Assembly: GCA_964023275.1 (NCBI GenBank) | Contig: OZ029919.1 | Location: 5,371,950-5,435,949, forward strand | Length of the DNA stretch: 64,000 nt | Reading direction: 5' to 3' | Source: Norana najaformis | Taxonomy: Eukaryota; Annelida; Clitellata; Crassiclitellata; Hormogastridae | Part shown: positions 47,078 through 58,284 of the stretch, one piece after another | Position numbering within the stretch: position 1 is the stretch's first letter | How the letters are laid out: each line of letters begins with the position of its first letter | Notes under the pieces: generated by a model | Database searches by the model: none | Told to the model about the DNA's origin: nothing | The model's input: only the letters and a program-made list of their open reading frames with translations | Position numbers and translations under genes: made by a program

Positions 47078-49177
47078 ATGTTTTCCAAAATGCCGTTTCC
47101 AAATTGTCACAAGACGATATTTATTTTGGACAGGAGTTCTTGTTTTTCTGAGTCTAGCGAGCATTCTATGGATTTTGATATGTTCATGAAAACTAAAGCT
47201 CCCGGTTTGATTCCTCTTGCCCCAATTTTTAAATCGTTGTGGACATGCAACATTGAGGCAGTTCTTGAATATGTCCGAATTGTTTATGACGTTTTCCCGT
47301 CCGAAAAGTTAATCCAGCTAATTGTGAGCGACAACGAAGCGTCTTCACTAAACAGTTGGTATCCTCAGGAACAGAATCTGCAGCACATGACGAATATGCT
47401 GGCTCGTTTGCATCCGCCAGATGTTGGTCATGCGGTTTCCAGAGACTGCAGTATTCTCAAAGGGATCAGCTTAGCAGTTGAAAAGCTTTGCCAGCCAAGC
47501 AAGATACAGCACGAAGTTCGAACCTCTCTTACCGAACTGGCTGCAACATGTGTGAATAGGGGCCGCATTATTTGCTTATCATCTTTTAAAAGTGACGAGT
47601 TCATTCACAAAGTGGAAGGCTACATTTTGAACGTTCTAAATCAGCACAACCAGCTGGCAATGAATACTGACGTACTAATTCCGATTGATCATTGCGAACT
47701 GGTTTTAGTTGACGTAGTTCCTGTTGGGCAGCTGAGTAACTGTTCTCACCAAAAACAAAAACAATTATCTTCTATTCTGGCAAGTGAAATTCATACCAGT
47801 CAGTCTGGAAAGTTTGTTGCATCAAAGCTGGTAGAATTAGTCATGGCTCATTTCAGTTTGTCATCGACCACGGTAACTGGTATACCAATGAAGGAAGAAC
47901 AGAATGCTATGTCTTCTGCCAATTACGACGTTGAATTACTGCATTCGTCTGATGCACATCTTGATCTCATCAGATCAGGTCACCTCGAAGGTTTAGTAGC
48001 GCAGTCTAAAGAAGGCCTTTACACCGATACCGTTACTCTGAAATGGTGTACGCCAAAAACCACTGCTGTGGAATTGCAGCAGTGCACTGGAGCTCACCGA
48101 ATCACTCCTGTCGATGTCAACAGCCGACCATCATCGTGCCTGACTAACTTTCTGCTCAGCGGTCGGTCTGTTATGTTAGAGCAACCTCGTAAAACAGGTA
48201 ACAAGATAATATCGCACATGTTATCAAGTCACGGTGGAGAGATTTATATTCACGTTCTGTCAACGTGGCGTTCGATGCTCGAAGACCCTCCGTCCATCAG
48301 CGAAGGTGCAGGCGGAAGACTGACAGACTATCGCATAAACGATTTTGGTGAACTCATGAAAGAAAATCGTTTGGCACCGGTTTCAGATGTCTCGAGTTTC
48401 ACTGTTCTGCCTGTACAGCGAGCACAAGCAAAGCTGGAGCGGATGACCAGACACTGGCCCCTTGTAATCAGCGACACAATCATATTCAACATGACTTCAA
48501 TAATTGATCCCTTGCCAGCAATTATAACGAAGGAAAGCATAAGCGAAGCAGAGGTATTGGAATGTAAGAAAGTCATCTATCATGTTGTCGCAATGGAATC
48601 TCGTAACGAACCACTGCCAGTCCCTGCTTCAGGAGTGAGAGGAAAAAGTAATAAAAGGGACGAACAGTATCGTCAGATGTGGAATGAATTTGAACGCCTA
48701 GTTCGTGCATTTAGCGATGCATCTGTTATGCACGAGAAAGTTCTTGAATGTTTACTCGAATGCAAGAAGAAAAATACTGATGACATTGTGACAACACCGC
48801 TAGCAAACCCCAAAGATGAAAAAACATTTACGGCAGACTCATCATCTGAAAGATATCCAAAGACGGGTGGAGATAAGGACAAGCTAGAATGTAAAAAATC
48901 TGATATCAAGAGGGAACTCGAGTCTCCAACTCAGGGTGCAGCTTTAAAGAAGTTCAGAATAGGTTTTGAACCAAACTGTTCAGCATCGTCCCAGTCCTTA
49001 CTGTCGATGTGGACCAACAGAATGAAGTTGGTGCACAAAACCTCTTGTCCTGAATTTTCCGGACGGCAAAATGCAGCAGGAAACAAAGCTGAGTTGTATC
49101 CTCGTCTTAAAGAAATTTCTAATGGAGATGGTTTCACTGAAAAAACTACTGGTGCCAGAGGAAGCAATAAGTTTTAA
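47078..49177 (+). CDS. INTS13: INTS13 / protein Asunder homolog, intronless, 699 aa
   Basis: Integrator complex subunit 13 (Asunder). It works in the nucleus with INTS10/INTS14 and the cleavage module in snRNA 3' processing and RNA polymerase II attenuation, and is also known for dynein and cell-cycle roles. One uninterrupted frame covers the full family length. Matches to the human protein run end to end: HKTIFILDRS, GLIPLAPIFKSLWTCNIE, NRGRIICLSSFKSD, CELVLVDVVPVGQ, ASTTVTGIPMKEEQ-like block, LKWCTPKTTAVELQQCTGA, RPSSCLTNFLLSGRSVMLEQ, SSHGGEIYIHVLS, DPPSISEGAGGR, then the C-terminal LLSMWTNRM..EFSGR..NKAELYPRLKE block (cleavage-module binding region). A VWA-like N-terminal half is expected from the family. 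The second Met (47090, MPFPNCHKT) aligns better with vertebrate starts, so the true protein may be 695 aa. Every other gene here has many introns. No AATAAA is evident just after the stop. Confidence 0.96.
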   Translation: MFSKMPFPNCHKTIFILDRSSCFSESSEHSMDFDMFMKTKAPGLIPLAPIFKSLWTCNIEAVLEYVRIVYDVFPSEKLIQLIVSDNEASSLNSWYPQEQNLQHMTNMLARLHPPDVGHAVSRDCSILKGISLAVEKLCQPSKIQHEVRTSLTELAATCVNRGRIICLSSFKSDEFIHKVEGYILNVLNQHNQLAMNTDVLIPIDHCELVLVDVVPVGQLSNCSHQKQKQLSSILASEIHTSQSGKFVASKLVELVMAHFSLSSTTVTGIPMKEEQNAMSSANYDVELLHSSDAHLDLIRSGHLEGLVAQSKEGLYTDTVTLKWCTPKTTAVELQQCTGAHRITPVDVNSRPSSCLTNFLLSGRSVMLEQPRKTGNKIISHMLSSHGGEIYIHVLSTWRSMLEDPPSISEGAGGRLTDYRINDFGELMKENRLAPVSDVSSFTVLPVQRAQAKLERMTRHWPLVISDTIIFNMTSIIDPLPAIITKESISEAEVLECKKVIYHVVAMESRNEPLPVPASGVRGKSNKRDEQYRQMWNEFERLVRAFSDASVMHEKVLECLLECKKKNTDDIVTTPLANPKDEKTFTADSSSERYPKTGGDKDKLECKKSDIKRELESPTQGAALKKFRIGFEPNCSASSQSLLSMWTNRMKLVHKTSCPEFSGRQNAAGNKAELYPRLKEISNGDGFTEKTTGARGSNKF

Positions 49178-49664
49178 GCTACTTATGATTTCCAATGCAT
49201 ATTTAATAGTTTTAAAGTTTTTGGTAGCTGCAACTTAAATACATTAATATTTTCGTTGTTGAAGTGAAACAAAACTTTTCGATTTAGCTATTTTGGGCTT
49301 AAATAGGTGAAAAAAATAACATGAATTCTACAAGCAAAATTCAGTGCAATGCAGGTTATATTTGATCAGCACATAGTAACTGCCACTGAACAATAGATTC
49401 ATAAAAAAATTTGCAAATTGTCACTTGACGGTTTCAAATCTACCGCTTTCCTGCTATTACTACGAGTACATGTTTGTTTCTGGTAACAAGTCAATAGCTG
49501 CAAATTTGATTGGCTTATGCTTGTCATAACATTTAACTCCACCGTTGTCATTTTCTGACCATATTCAAGCCATGTGCAAATCCATTCACTTTCACATACA
49601 GACCATTCATAGACTGAGACTTCACATGCCTCAAACTGTCTTGGTTTCACTTACATAGACAAGG

Positions 49665-50085
49665 CCCTGATTTTTAGCCAACTCAGATACTGTAATTCAC
49701 TTCTCATTGGCACCATTAAGAAAGTATTCCAAAAACTACAAATAGTTCAAAATGCTCTGGCCATATCCGTAACAGCGATCCCTATATTGCACTGCACTGG
49801 TTGCTTATCAAGCAAAAAATCCACATCTGTCTTGTAGTTGAGAAGGGATTACATTTAAACTTTTAGATTTAAAAAAGTTGACCTAGCTCCGCTCCTTGCT
49901 GACCCTCATACTAGATATGGCAACGAGGAAGAGATGGAGGGACATGATCCAACAGGACCTCAAACTACTCAGATTAAAGGAGGGCACTGGAAACAGAAAC
50001 AATGGAAAGAAAGGATCCGTGTGGCTGACCCCTTCCCAGGAGGAATTAATTCCAGCTAGGAGAGAGAGAGAGATACCAATAGATG
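49665..50085 (+). mobile_element. Decayed non-LTR/RT-like fragments downstream of INTS13
   Basis: Plus-strand pieces read NSLLIGTIKKVFQKLQIVQN and LHWLLIKQKIHI (RT C-terminal pattern) with stops between. They are followed by a frame KRWRDMIQQDLKLLRLKEG and GSVWLTPSQEELIP, typical of the tail of another RT family. Short copies of that second tail occur on the minus strand at about 26305-26342 and 43410-43455. Two elements may be joined here. Confidence 0.5.
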
Positions 50086-50794
50086 TGGCACAACGATGAA
50101 CACTACAGGCTCTTGCACACACGACGTCCACACCAATGTAGTTGTCCGTGCTCTACATGCCAGTATATGTTGCTTTACAAAAAAACAAGTACGAGAATTT
50201 CTGTTATGTAATTGTTCATTATTTAATGCCTTGTAAAGTATTTCTTCAGATACAATATAAATTCAGTAAAGTTTACCCAAATTTTTAGTGAGCCGCAAAG
50301 CATCAAAATTTTAGTCTGCAGTTAACCTGTTGAATATCATAGTGCGGTTTTGCTGTGCACAGTCAATTATTACCAGCGCTTATTCTTTGTGTGTTACCAG
50401 CACGAAAGTCAACATTTAGCATAAGCAATCATTAACAAAATAATAACAAAAGAAAGATTCAAACCCTAGGATGGACACAATATGCAGCAGTGCAATGAAG
50501 CACCATAACAATTCAGACGTCACGTCATCCAGCCATCAATCATGAACTTATTTTAAGTACATTAGAACCTCAGTATAGCTAAACATTTGGCAGTTATATC
50601 TAGCACCATGTTACAACGAGGTTATGTAATAATGAAATTATTCTCTATAACAGGACCAGTTAGCTACATCGGTAAATGCGTACGCCAAGTAGCTCTATGT
50701 GTGACGATCCCCAGTTCACGTCCCGATCATGGCTTATTTCAGAGATGTAAATCTCGGGCTAGTACGGTCTGTGCACAGGGAGCTTAAAATGCGC

Positions 50795-50920
50795 AGCATC
50801 CATTCAAATGGACAGCGGTGCTGAAAGATCTCAGGCGATAAATTCATTGCAAAATGAGCAGGGTTGAGGGCCATGTGGTTGCTGTATTAAACCTATACAT
50901 TTAAAATTTAACTGAATTAA
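50795..50920 (+). mobile_element. Family C SINE-like repeat, with a tRNA-like sequence just upstream
   Basis: Begins CATTCAAATGGACAGCGGTG and ends in ATACATTTAAAATTTAACTG. Directly before it (50650-50735) is a tRNA-like stretch with CGGTAAATGCGTACGCC and CCAGTTCACGTCCCG. That stretch may be a separate SINE or the 5' head of this one. Confidence 0.55.
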
Positions 50921-51299
50921 ATTTGTATCAGCATTGAAGCATGTTATAAGGGGGTCCTGTTGTGACCAAATGACTAATCTAATCTAATGACTTCTATAGC
51001 ACCCTTATCGGAATGCACAAGGCATCAACCAATCGTCGCTTCCAATTCATTTCCTCAAAAAATTGTGTTTAAAAACATCTCTTCTGATGTCCACATTCAA
51101 CAGCATGCAACAAGTTTTGTTCCACACAGTAATTCATTGTAGAAAACAACTCGACAATCACCAAAATGCCGCTGTGTGGCCAAAATTATAACTGAAAATG
51201 TACATTTCAACACACTGTTGCAAATGAGGTTAATTATACCAGTAAACACAGAAAGATGGACTGATGACAACCAGCCACTCTGTCACTAACTTAATGGCA

Positions 51300-51422
51300 T
51301 GGTGCCCATTCAAACGGGCAGCAGTAGTGAAGGATCTCACCTGACAAATTCATTGAAATATGAGCAGAGTCGAGGCCACACAGTCAGTATATAAAAAACC
51401 GTGTACATTTACATTTCCCTTT
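51300..51422 (+). mobile_element. Family C SINE-like repeat
   Basis: GCCCATTCAAACGGGCAGC start, CACCTGACAAATTCATTG middle, GTACATTTACATTTCCC end. One of the least diverged copies. Confidence 0.6.
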
Positions 51423-52307
51423 AGTCTAGTGAAGCCAGTCCCAAGCCTGGATAAAGGAGGAGGGTGACGGTAATCATCTTCGTTATGACAAAGCATCGTT
51501 AAACAAACTGCCTACCTTGAAACTGCCAGAAAACACCCTGTTTCCCTTGCCTTACTTAAACGAGTTTTCTAGTACAAATGAGACAGAGAAGAAATAAAGA
51601 CACATCAATTCATCAATAATTTAGGCAAAATCACATTACAAATGAATTATCGTAAGAGTACTTCAACTTAGTTATAAAAACCAAGGCTGGATTCAAATTC
51701 TGCTCCAAACCGCAGCAATAAAACTATATTTGTTAGCACAAAAGCAAGAGAAATTTACCAAACACAGACAGATTCGTCCAAGGAATGTTGACATACTGAA
51801 AAGCATCGAGTACAAACCATATCAAAACAACCCAACACCTCATAAAGCAAGTTCCATCACCTGCGTACAGCAAAACTCCTTTTTAGACACTGAAAAAAGG
51901 CACGACAAGTTATAATGTTACATGTCCCAACAGTTATGCAGAGATTCTTTCAGAATAACTGTCACCATTACGTAACATCACCATCACCACAAAACAATAA
52001 CCACTCTGATGCTCACAACTACCCCCACCAACATTATCACCACCATCACCAATCAATAAACCACTCCCCATGATAACAGCTACCACCACCACCTTTTACA
52101 TAAGAGTCATAGCTAAATACACTGGAAACTCCCTACACTTCTGCCTTTGAGACGAACATCTAATGCTTCCTAATTAAAATGAGGTTGGGTTTTAATAAGG
52201 TCCTGTTCTGAACCAGAGTTAAATTTGCAATCCACGTTAAGCACCATGTTCTACCAGAATTTGTTCTACAATAAATGGTGTTTGAAGGAGATTCTACTAC
52301 ACGTAAA

Positions 52308-52420
52308 TATATATATATACACACAAACATATATATATATATACCATGCATATATATGCAATATATACATATACACACAATGCAATGTATTAAATATTAC
52401 TGTAAACTCATATATATATA
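52308..52420. repeat. (TA)n/(CATATA)n simple repeat
   Basis: Blocks of ATATATATATA separated by CACACAAAC and CATGCATATATATGC; AT-rich and self-complementary. Confidence 0.85.
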
Positions 52421-53502
52421 TAGGCATGGTATCCTATCCTGATTCTTCCTCATCCCCTCATCTATCTTGCTGTTCCAATTCTAAACACCAACCACCTCTG
52501 GAAATGCAGAAATGTGTGTGTGTGTAACTGTTCCTCCAAGACTATTTTCACAGGCACCTCACAACTGTTTCATTGCATCATATACATTACATCAAGGTGC
52601 TCAACATCTGCATAATTACCATATTTGTGAGGACAGAGACTCGCATCTTAGCACGATTTCATCAGTAAAAAACAAGACAAGTTCCACCACGACAACATCA
52701 GCGAACTGTCTAGCCCACACGCTATCTTGTAGCATTCGATTATTATATTACTAAGTTTACAATTACAAGGGATTCTAATTAAAATCAAAAGGTACAAACA
52801 GAAACACAGGTGTACACAGATACTCAAGGTGTAAACAGGATGCAACTGTTTAGCTAACTAATCTCCATCAAGTGAAAATAGCAAAGGGAAATTTGTTTAT
52901 CGTTTGCAGTTACAGTTACAAAAATTTAATAATTTTCCAGCATCCTGCCATCAATTAACAAAAACCATGCCATCATTCTGCTATTTCCTTGGCAGTAAAT
53001 GTGAAAATGTGTCACAGGCCCAAATACTCCAACATCCTGTTATCCAGTAAAAAACCACATCATCATGCTATTAGTTCACTTGGTAGTAGATGAAAAATTA
53101 GATCATTCCTAGGACTACCAAACAAAATTCCTGACACACAAAAAACTTAAAAGTAATAATGTTCTGCCTTATAAATGAAGTGCTATCACCACGGCAACTA
53201 AGAAAAATATCACAACAGGAAGTTTCCAACACCATTCTTCAGAAAATAATTTTCCGTATTCCAGTAGAAAGTTCACTTCCACTCACCAGATACTGTGTCT
53301 TGCCCCTCAACAGTTTAATCATCAAACCTCAACTCAGAAGGGTTGTTAAATAAAGGTTGAAATGCCACAAAACAAAAAAATGCATAAATGATATATTTCG
53401 AATCAACCTTTACAGGGGCAACATCTCAGAAATCAATCCTTCTAGTGCATAGATGCAGCCGCCCATTCCCAAGCGTATGTGCCAAGCAACAAATTCCACC
53501 CA

Positions 53503-56500
53503 TCAAGCAAGATGTTTCATGTAGGTAAACAGAATTTCCGACAGTTTATTAATGGCAGCTTCACGACCACCGTGCGTTGTTTCGTGGACGCATTCCTTCA
53601 AGGCACTGTTTATGTATGACTCAGTTTCTTTCTTCTCTCCTGATGGAATGCTGTGCAGAAGTCCTCCTGTAAGTTAGAAGAAAAACGTAAATCACGAGTT
53701 TATTTAGAATCATCGTCAGCGTTTCCTCTACGCAGAAAATTCAGTGTGCAGATTTCTCTACTTTCTGCATGGAAAGATTTTTTGGATGATTTTAGTAATA
53801 TTGTTTCACCAATTTTTGTAGTTTTGATACTGATCTGAATCTGGCTTAAATTTGATGCGCCATCGGTTGATGCCTTGTGCATTAGACCACTGGTGCTCTA
53901 GAAGTTTCTAATTTATTATTATTATTATTAATTATTATTATCTAATCCTCTATAGATTCACAAACAGTGCTTATTGGGTATAAACTTCCACACAGACATT
54001 TAACTAAACTATGAGTACAGAAAGTTCTCTAATTCTCCTGATAAAGAATTCTCTTAGCATACCATTTTCTTCTAAGAAAAGCAATGCCACAAAATTCATT
54101 AGAATTTTGAAGATCTTATGTTTTCAAAGAAAAAGCTTGATCAGCAAACCCGATACTGAACCAATATGATCTTTAGAAACAAAGGGAAACAGAACATGCC
54201 ACAAATCATTAGAGTACCATAAACAAACTCCAGTAATCACTATACACAAGAACTTCACCACTGATCTTTTACACATAAGAAATACCTCAAACTTTGTTAC
54301 CACTTTAAAAATAACCATTAAAATGTTAAATCGTAAAGGTTTTCCATTAATAAAACACACAAAAAACTACCATATCACAAAAAAGACAGTTACAGACGCT
54401 TACGATGTGTTTTGCCATTTTTGTCAGGCGTATCACGATGTTCCTTGAGATCTGAGAGTATGTTTCGACACAGCCTTGAATACATATAAGCACTGCTGAA
54501 GGCATGCAGAGAATGACACTGCGTCCGTCTTTCGGAAAAGGACAGCTGAGGATTCGACAAGTTTCTCCAAAGTTTATCAAAGCAATCTTCGTTGCACATT
54601 TGCTCCTTGAGATAAGTTTCGTGGTCTTCGACTTCATCGCCTACAAAGTATTCAGCATTTATTTGCGTATCCACCCGAGTCTCAGTTTCTGCACAGTTTC
54701 AACACAGTTATTGAAGCCTTGTGCGTTACGATATGGTGCTACAGAAATTATTAGATTAGATAAAAAGATCAGGTGTCAAAATTCAAAAGTGACAAATGAC
54801 TGAAATTATAGCTGTCGTGCCTCAGCCTAAAGATCTATCAATCCAGTGCAGCGTTAGGAAATTATCTAGACATTTTATCTACGTAATAAGCACCTTCTAA
54901 GTACTTTACAAAGTTGCAGCCTACACTAGCCTAAATGATGTTAAAGTATTTAAGAACAAAAGTTTATCAATAAGCAAACAAAGCTCAGATAACTGGACGA
55001 GTCACCACTCGTAGGCTCTTGCACACAAGCAGAGTTTAACTGATGCCCATCTTAATCCATTGAAGACGACAGAAGAATGAGTTAAATAAGCTGTTTTTTA
55101 CTTTCTGGTTGTACTTGTCTAGCATCAGCTTTCAAAAAGCTGGACTATAGCAAGGGCTTGCATTTTTTTCAAAATAAATTCTACTTTAGTAAATAAAACA
55201 GAAACAGCATTTGGTATTATCATGCTGTATCTTTTTCTAATCTTTGAACTTTTCATGGATCAAGAGCGTGACTGTGGTTCGTCATAGTCACAAGCATCAG
55301 AAGTAAAATTTTAATTATTTTTTTTAGCTTTTTTCATTATTTCACATATATTTCGATGTTGTTCACTTATGCAAGAAAAGTACTGGCTGTAAGTTTTCTT
55401 ATTATATTATTATTTTTATAATTCAAAAACTGCCCTGGATTAAACCTGATTAAAGCTGCTGAAGGGAACATCAATATTTACATACTTGAACTTTGGATAA
55501 GTATCAGTTCTTCGTAATCTATTAAGTAGATTTCCCTGTCGTACGACACAGCTACGTTTTCGTACTCAAAATCTTTGTACAGTGCAAACCATGTCGGATC
55601 TGTGTGCTACACAGAAAATCAAACATCAGCAATTAAAGTAACATTATATTCTAATTAAAAATTAAACTGCTTATTCTTTAACATTCGGCCAAACTCGCAT
55701 CACTTGTTCAGCAAAATCATGTTTATTTTATCACAAATTCTAAAACTAAAACTATTTTATTTGTATTTCTAATTACTCTCTTTAGAACAGAAGATAAAAC
55801 AATAACTGTTTAATGGCTATCGTTTACTCTGACCTAAGCTGAATGACTCTTCACCAAACTATTTGTAATAATCTTGGTAACTTTGCTGCCTGCAATTTCT
55901 TCATTTACAAGTTCAAAATTAATAAAAAATAAAGCATACAATTAGGTACTTATAGATATTTGACTTCAAACTTAATACAGTTCCTCTGAGGTACTTCTCA
56001 AAAGCACTGATACATAGCCACATCTGCTCCACCCCTCTAGAACAAAACTCCTGCCAGAATTACGACAATTATCTGATCCATCATACGAACTCACCCCTTG
56101 AAATCTCTGCAAAGATCTTTCACTCAAAACTGAAAACAAAAGACCCTATCCCGATTCCTCTTCTTCCGATTGTCAATCCTGCAGATCCAATTCTAAACAC
56201 CACCCATTGTAGCCGCCTGCCTGTTGGATCTTGACCTTGAACTGAACCTTTCTTGCCTATCAATTTTGTTTCTGATTGAGCGCCTGTGAATAAGCTGTTT
56301 CCCGCGACTCAGCTTTCATCGGGCGCTGTAAAAATCTTGAGTTTACAATTACTATTACACATAAACCAAATAAACTTTAATTAAAACAAGTTAAACACAA
56401 ACTCACCCAGAGAATATTTACAAGACCAAGCAACTGAAGAGCAAATTCCGCTCGCTCAGCAAATGATTCATTCAAGTAGTGCTCCAGAAGGACGCCACCG

Positions 56501-58275
56501 TGTTCTACCACGATCAGCCGACCACACGCGCCGTGTATCTTTGGCGAGATTTTGTGAAACTGTTTATCTCTCATAAACTAGAAATTGAAAACAACTGTAA
56601 CGATCAAGCAAAATATTTAATAACCAGCAAACTTCAATACAAAACATGAGTGACTTAAAGACAAACTGCTCCCTTGCATGATAGCAGATTGCACCTACAT
56701 TTGAAAACCAGACGCATCATTTGGAACAAATGTCCAGTTCCTGAAATGCCACTGTTACCACGATTGTGCTTCAGCCAAAATATCACTGGACCCCAAAACA
56801 TAAGCTAATAGTCATTGTATGTACATATGCATCAAGACATTTAAAAAAAATTTCACATACCCCTCAAAAGGGCTGCATACAAAGGTATCTCTGTACAACT
56901 GTCATTTCATGGAGGCTGAAAATCTGTGTTAAGCAAAAGTCATTGAAGCAGACTCTACAGAAATCACACCCAAGACACTTTCACTGAACCTACTTTCACC
57001 AGTTACGAATGACATTGTTAAGAACTGTTTTTAAATTTAACAAACAACATAGTTAATATTCAACATGGAAGCTACGTCCACACATAGTTCCAGTCACCTT
57101 TAAAATCAGTGCCTCTGGCTGTACAACCATGGATGTGAACAGAATTGCTCGCTGCTCTGGCGTAAGGTTGCTAGGATCGCTATCATCACGACCTCCATAA
57201 AGCTTAGCAAATTCGTCAACAAGGTCTTCAGTCATGCACAGGCTATATCTATTCAAAATAAACACATCTTTAAGAAAAGTTCAATCAGAATAGCTCTGTT
57301 ACTATGCTAGATTAGAATAAGAACATACTAACTGATCACAGACAAGAGAGAAACTGAGTGAGAAAGACAGCCTGTGTGAGGTCCTTAAATGGTGCTATAT
57401 AAATAGCCAGACACACACACCTCCACATGAAGAACGAGAGACCAAACCCAATGATGGGAGTGGCACAAAAATATACAGAGAAAGTTGAAGAGATGCAAAG
57501 GTTGCAAATAATTTTAAAGTCCATGTTAGCAGCACAAACAGAGAAGAGTAAACTGTAATCACTGATCAGTTAAGGCCTCTGTGAGTTTCTCATTAAGCGG
57601 CACAACATAAATCTGTGATTACAATTATCAAAACACTCACGGCAGTGAAATAGGTCCACCTTCTGAGTAAGATATCTTCCATGCTTCAAATAGAAAGGAA
57701 GGATCAAAAGCTTTTCCCTGTTGGACGTAACCAGACTGGCTGAGAACCGCAGCGGAAACATTGCAGTTTTCTGACCCAGTCATGTTCGTACAAACGAACC
57801 GATCAAAAGAACTAAACTCCTTCGGATACGGTTCAGACGATAATCGCTTGACTGCAATCGGAATATCCTTCCAGGTGCCAAAATAGACTCCCTTCCTGCT
57901 GGCATCTGTTTCCAATCTGGGAATTTCCACGAGAACCTCATCATTCTCTATGGCATCACACATATCAACACCAAAACATGCAGGACACTTGCTTTTGTCT
58001 GCCCACGTCTTCGGCAGCAGCTTAAGATCCTTGGGTTTGACGTAAAATGAAATGTGTTTCCTCAGCCGCAAAACCCTCTCTGCCTCCATTCTGTTCTCCC
58101 ACTCCTCAACAGTCTCAATGTGCTCATCGCTGACAAATTTAATGCGCGTCAAAAATAAATAAAGAAGTAAGAACAAGATCACCGCCAGCACCGTTGTCTT
58201 CGGACGCCTGCAGCAGGCATTCAGTAGGCATGTGCTCAGGACCGACATGAGTCTAACAGGCGGTTGAGTCATCAC
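53503..58275 (-). CDS. Divergent protein kinase domain 2 (DIPK2A/2B-like), 6 exons, 508 aa
   Basis: Member of the FAM69/DIPK family of secretory-pathway kinase-like proteins. Exons: 58275-57641, 57248-57098, 56577-56407, 55606-55486, 54688-54404, 53666-53503 (1527 nt). A short basic N-terminus (ACCRRPK) precedes a membrane segment (about residues 27-44, VLAVILFLLLYLFL), so it is probably a type II or signal-anchor protein. Lumenal landmarks: KCPACFGVDMC (the family's Cys-rich start), IPIAVKRL (candidate ATP-binding Lys), SLCMTEDLVDEFAKLYGG, HGACGRLIVVE, FALYKDFEYENVAVS (catalytic-loop Asp/Asn), IYLIDYEEL (DFG-like IDY), CNEDCFDKLW, SRLCRNILSDL, GLLHSIP at the C-terminus. It fits DIPK2 better than DIPK1 because of CPACFG and GACGR. 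The first Met pair is adjacent (58275, 58272). A splice acceptor at 58285-58286 implies a noncoding first exon. Confidence 0.9.
56035..56365 (+). mobile_element. Family A non-LTR fragment in DIPK2 intron 3-4
   Basis: Longer, older copy: it begins with a decayed RT C-terminus (CTTTCACTCAAAACTGAAAA resembles the LTFHSKLKT codons) and ends CGGGCGCTGTAAAAATCTTG plus a TTACAATTAC tail. Antisense to the host gene; ends about 40 bases from exon 3. Confidence 0.65.
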
Positions 58276-58284
58276 TCAATTCAC

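Larger units (their letters stand above)
50090..53400. other. Gene-free repeat-containing region between INTS13 and the DIPK2-like gene
   Basis: Holds the tRNA-like segment at 50650, family C copies, a family B piece (50975), a family G piece (51430), TA-rich repeats and a short family A end (52430-52505, +). No exon of a recognisable gene seen. Confidence 0.5.

Noticed and set aside
48328-49195. Several minus-strand frames inside INTS13
   Set aside because: Antisense shadows of a well-conserved coding sequence.
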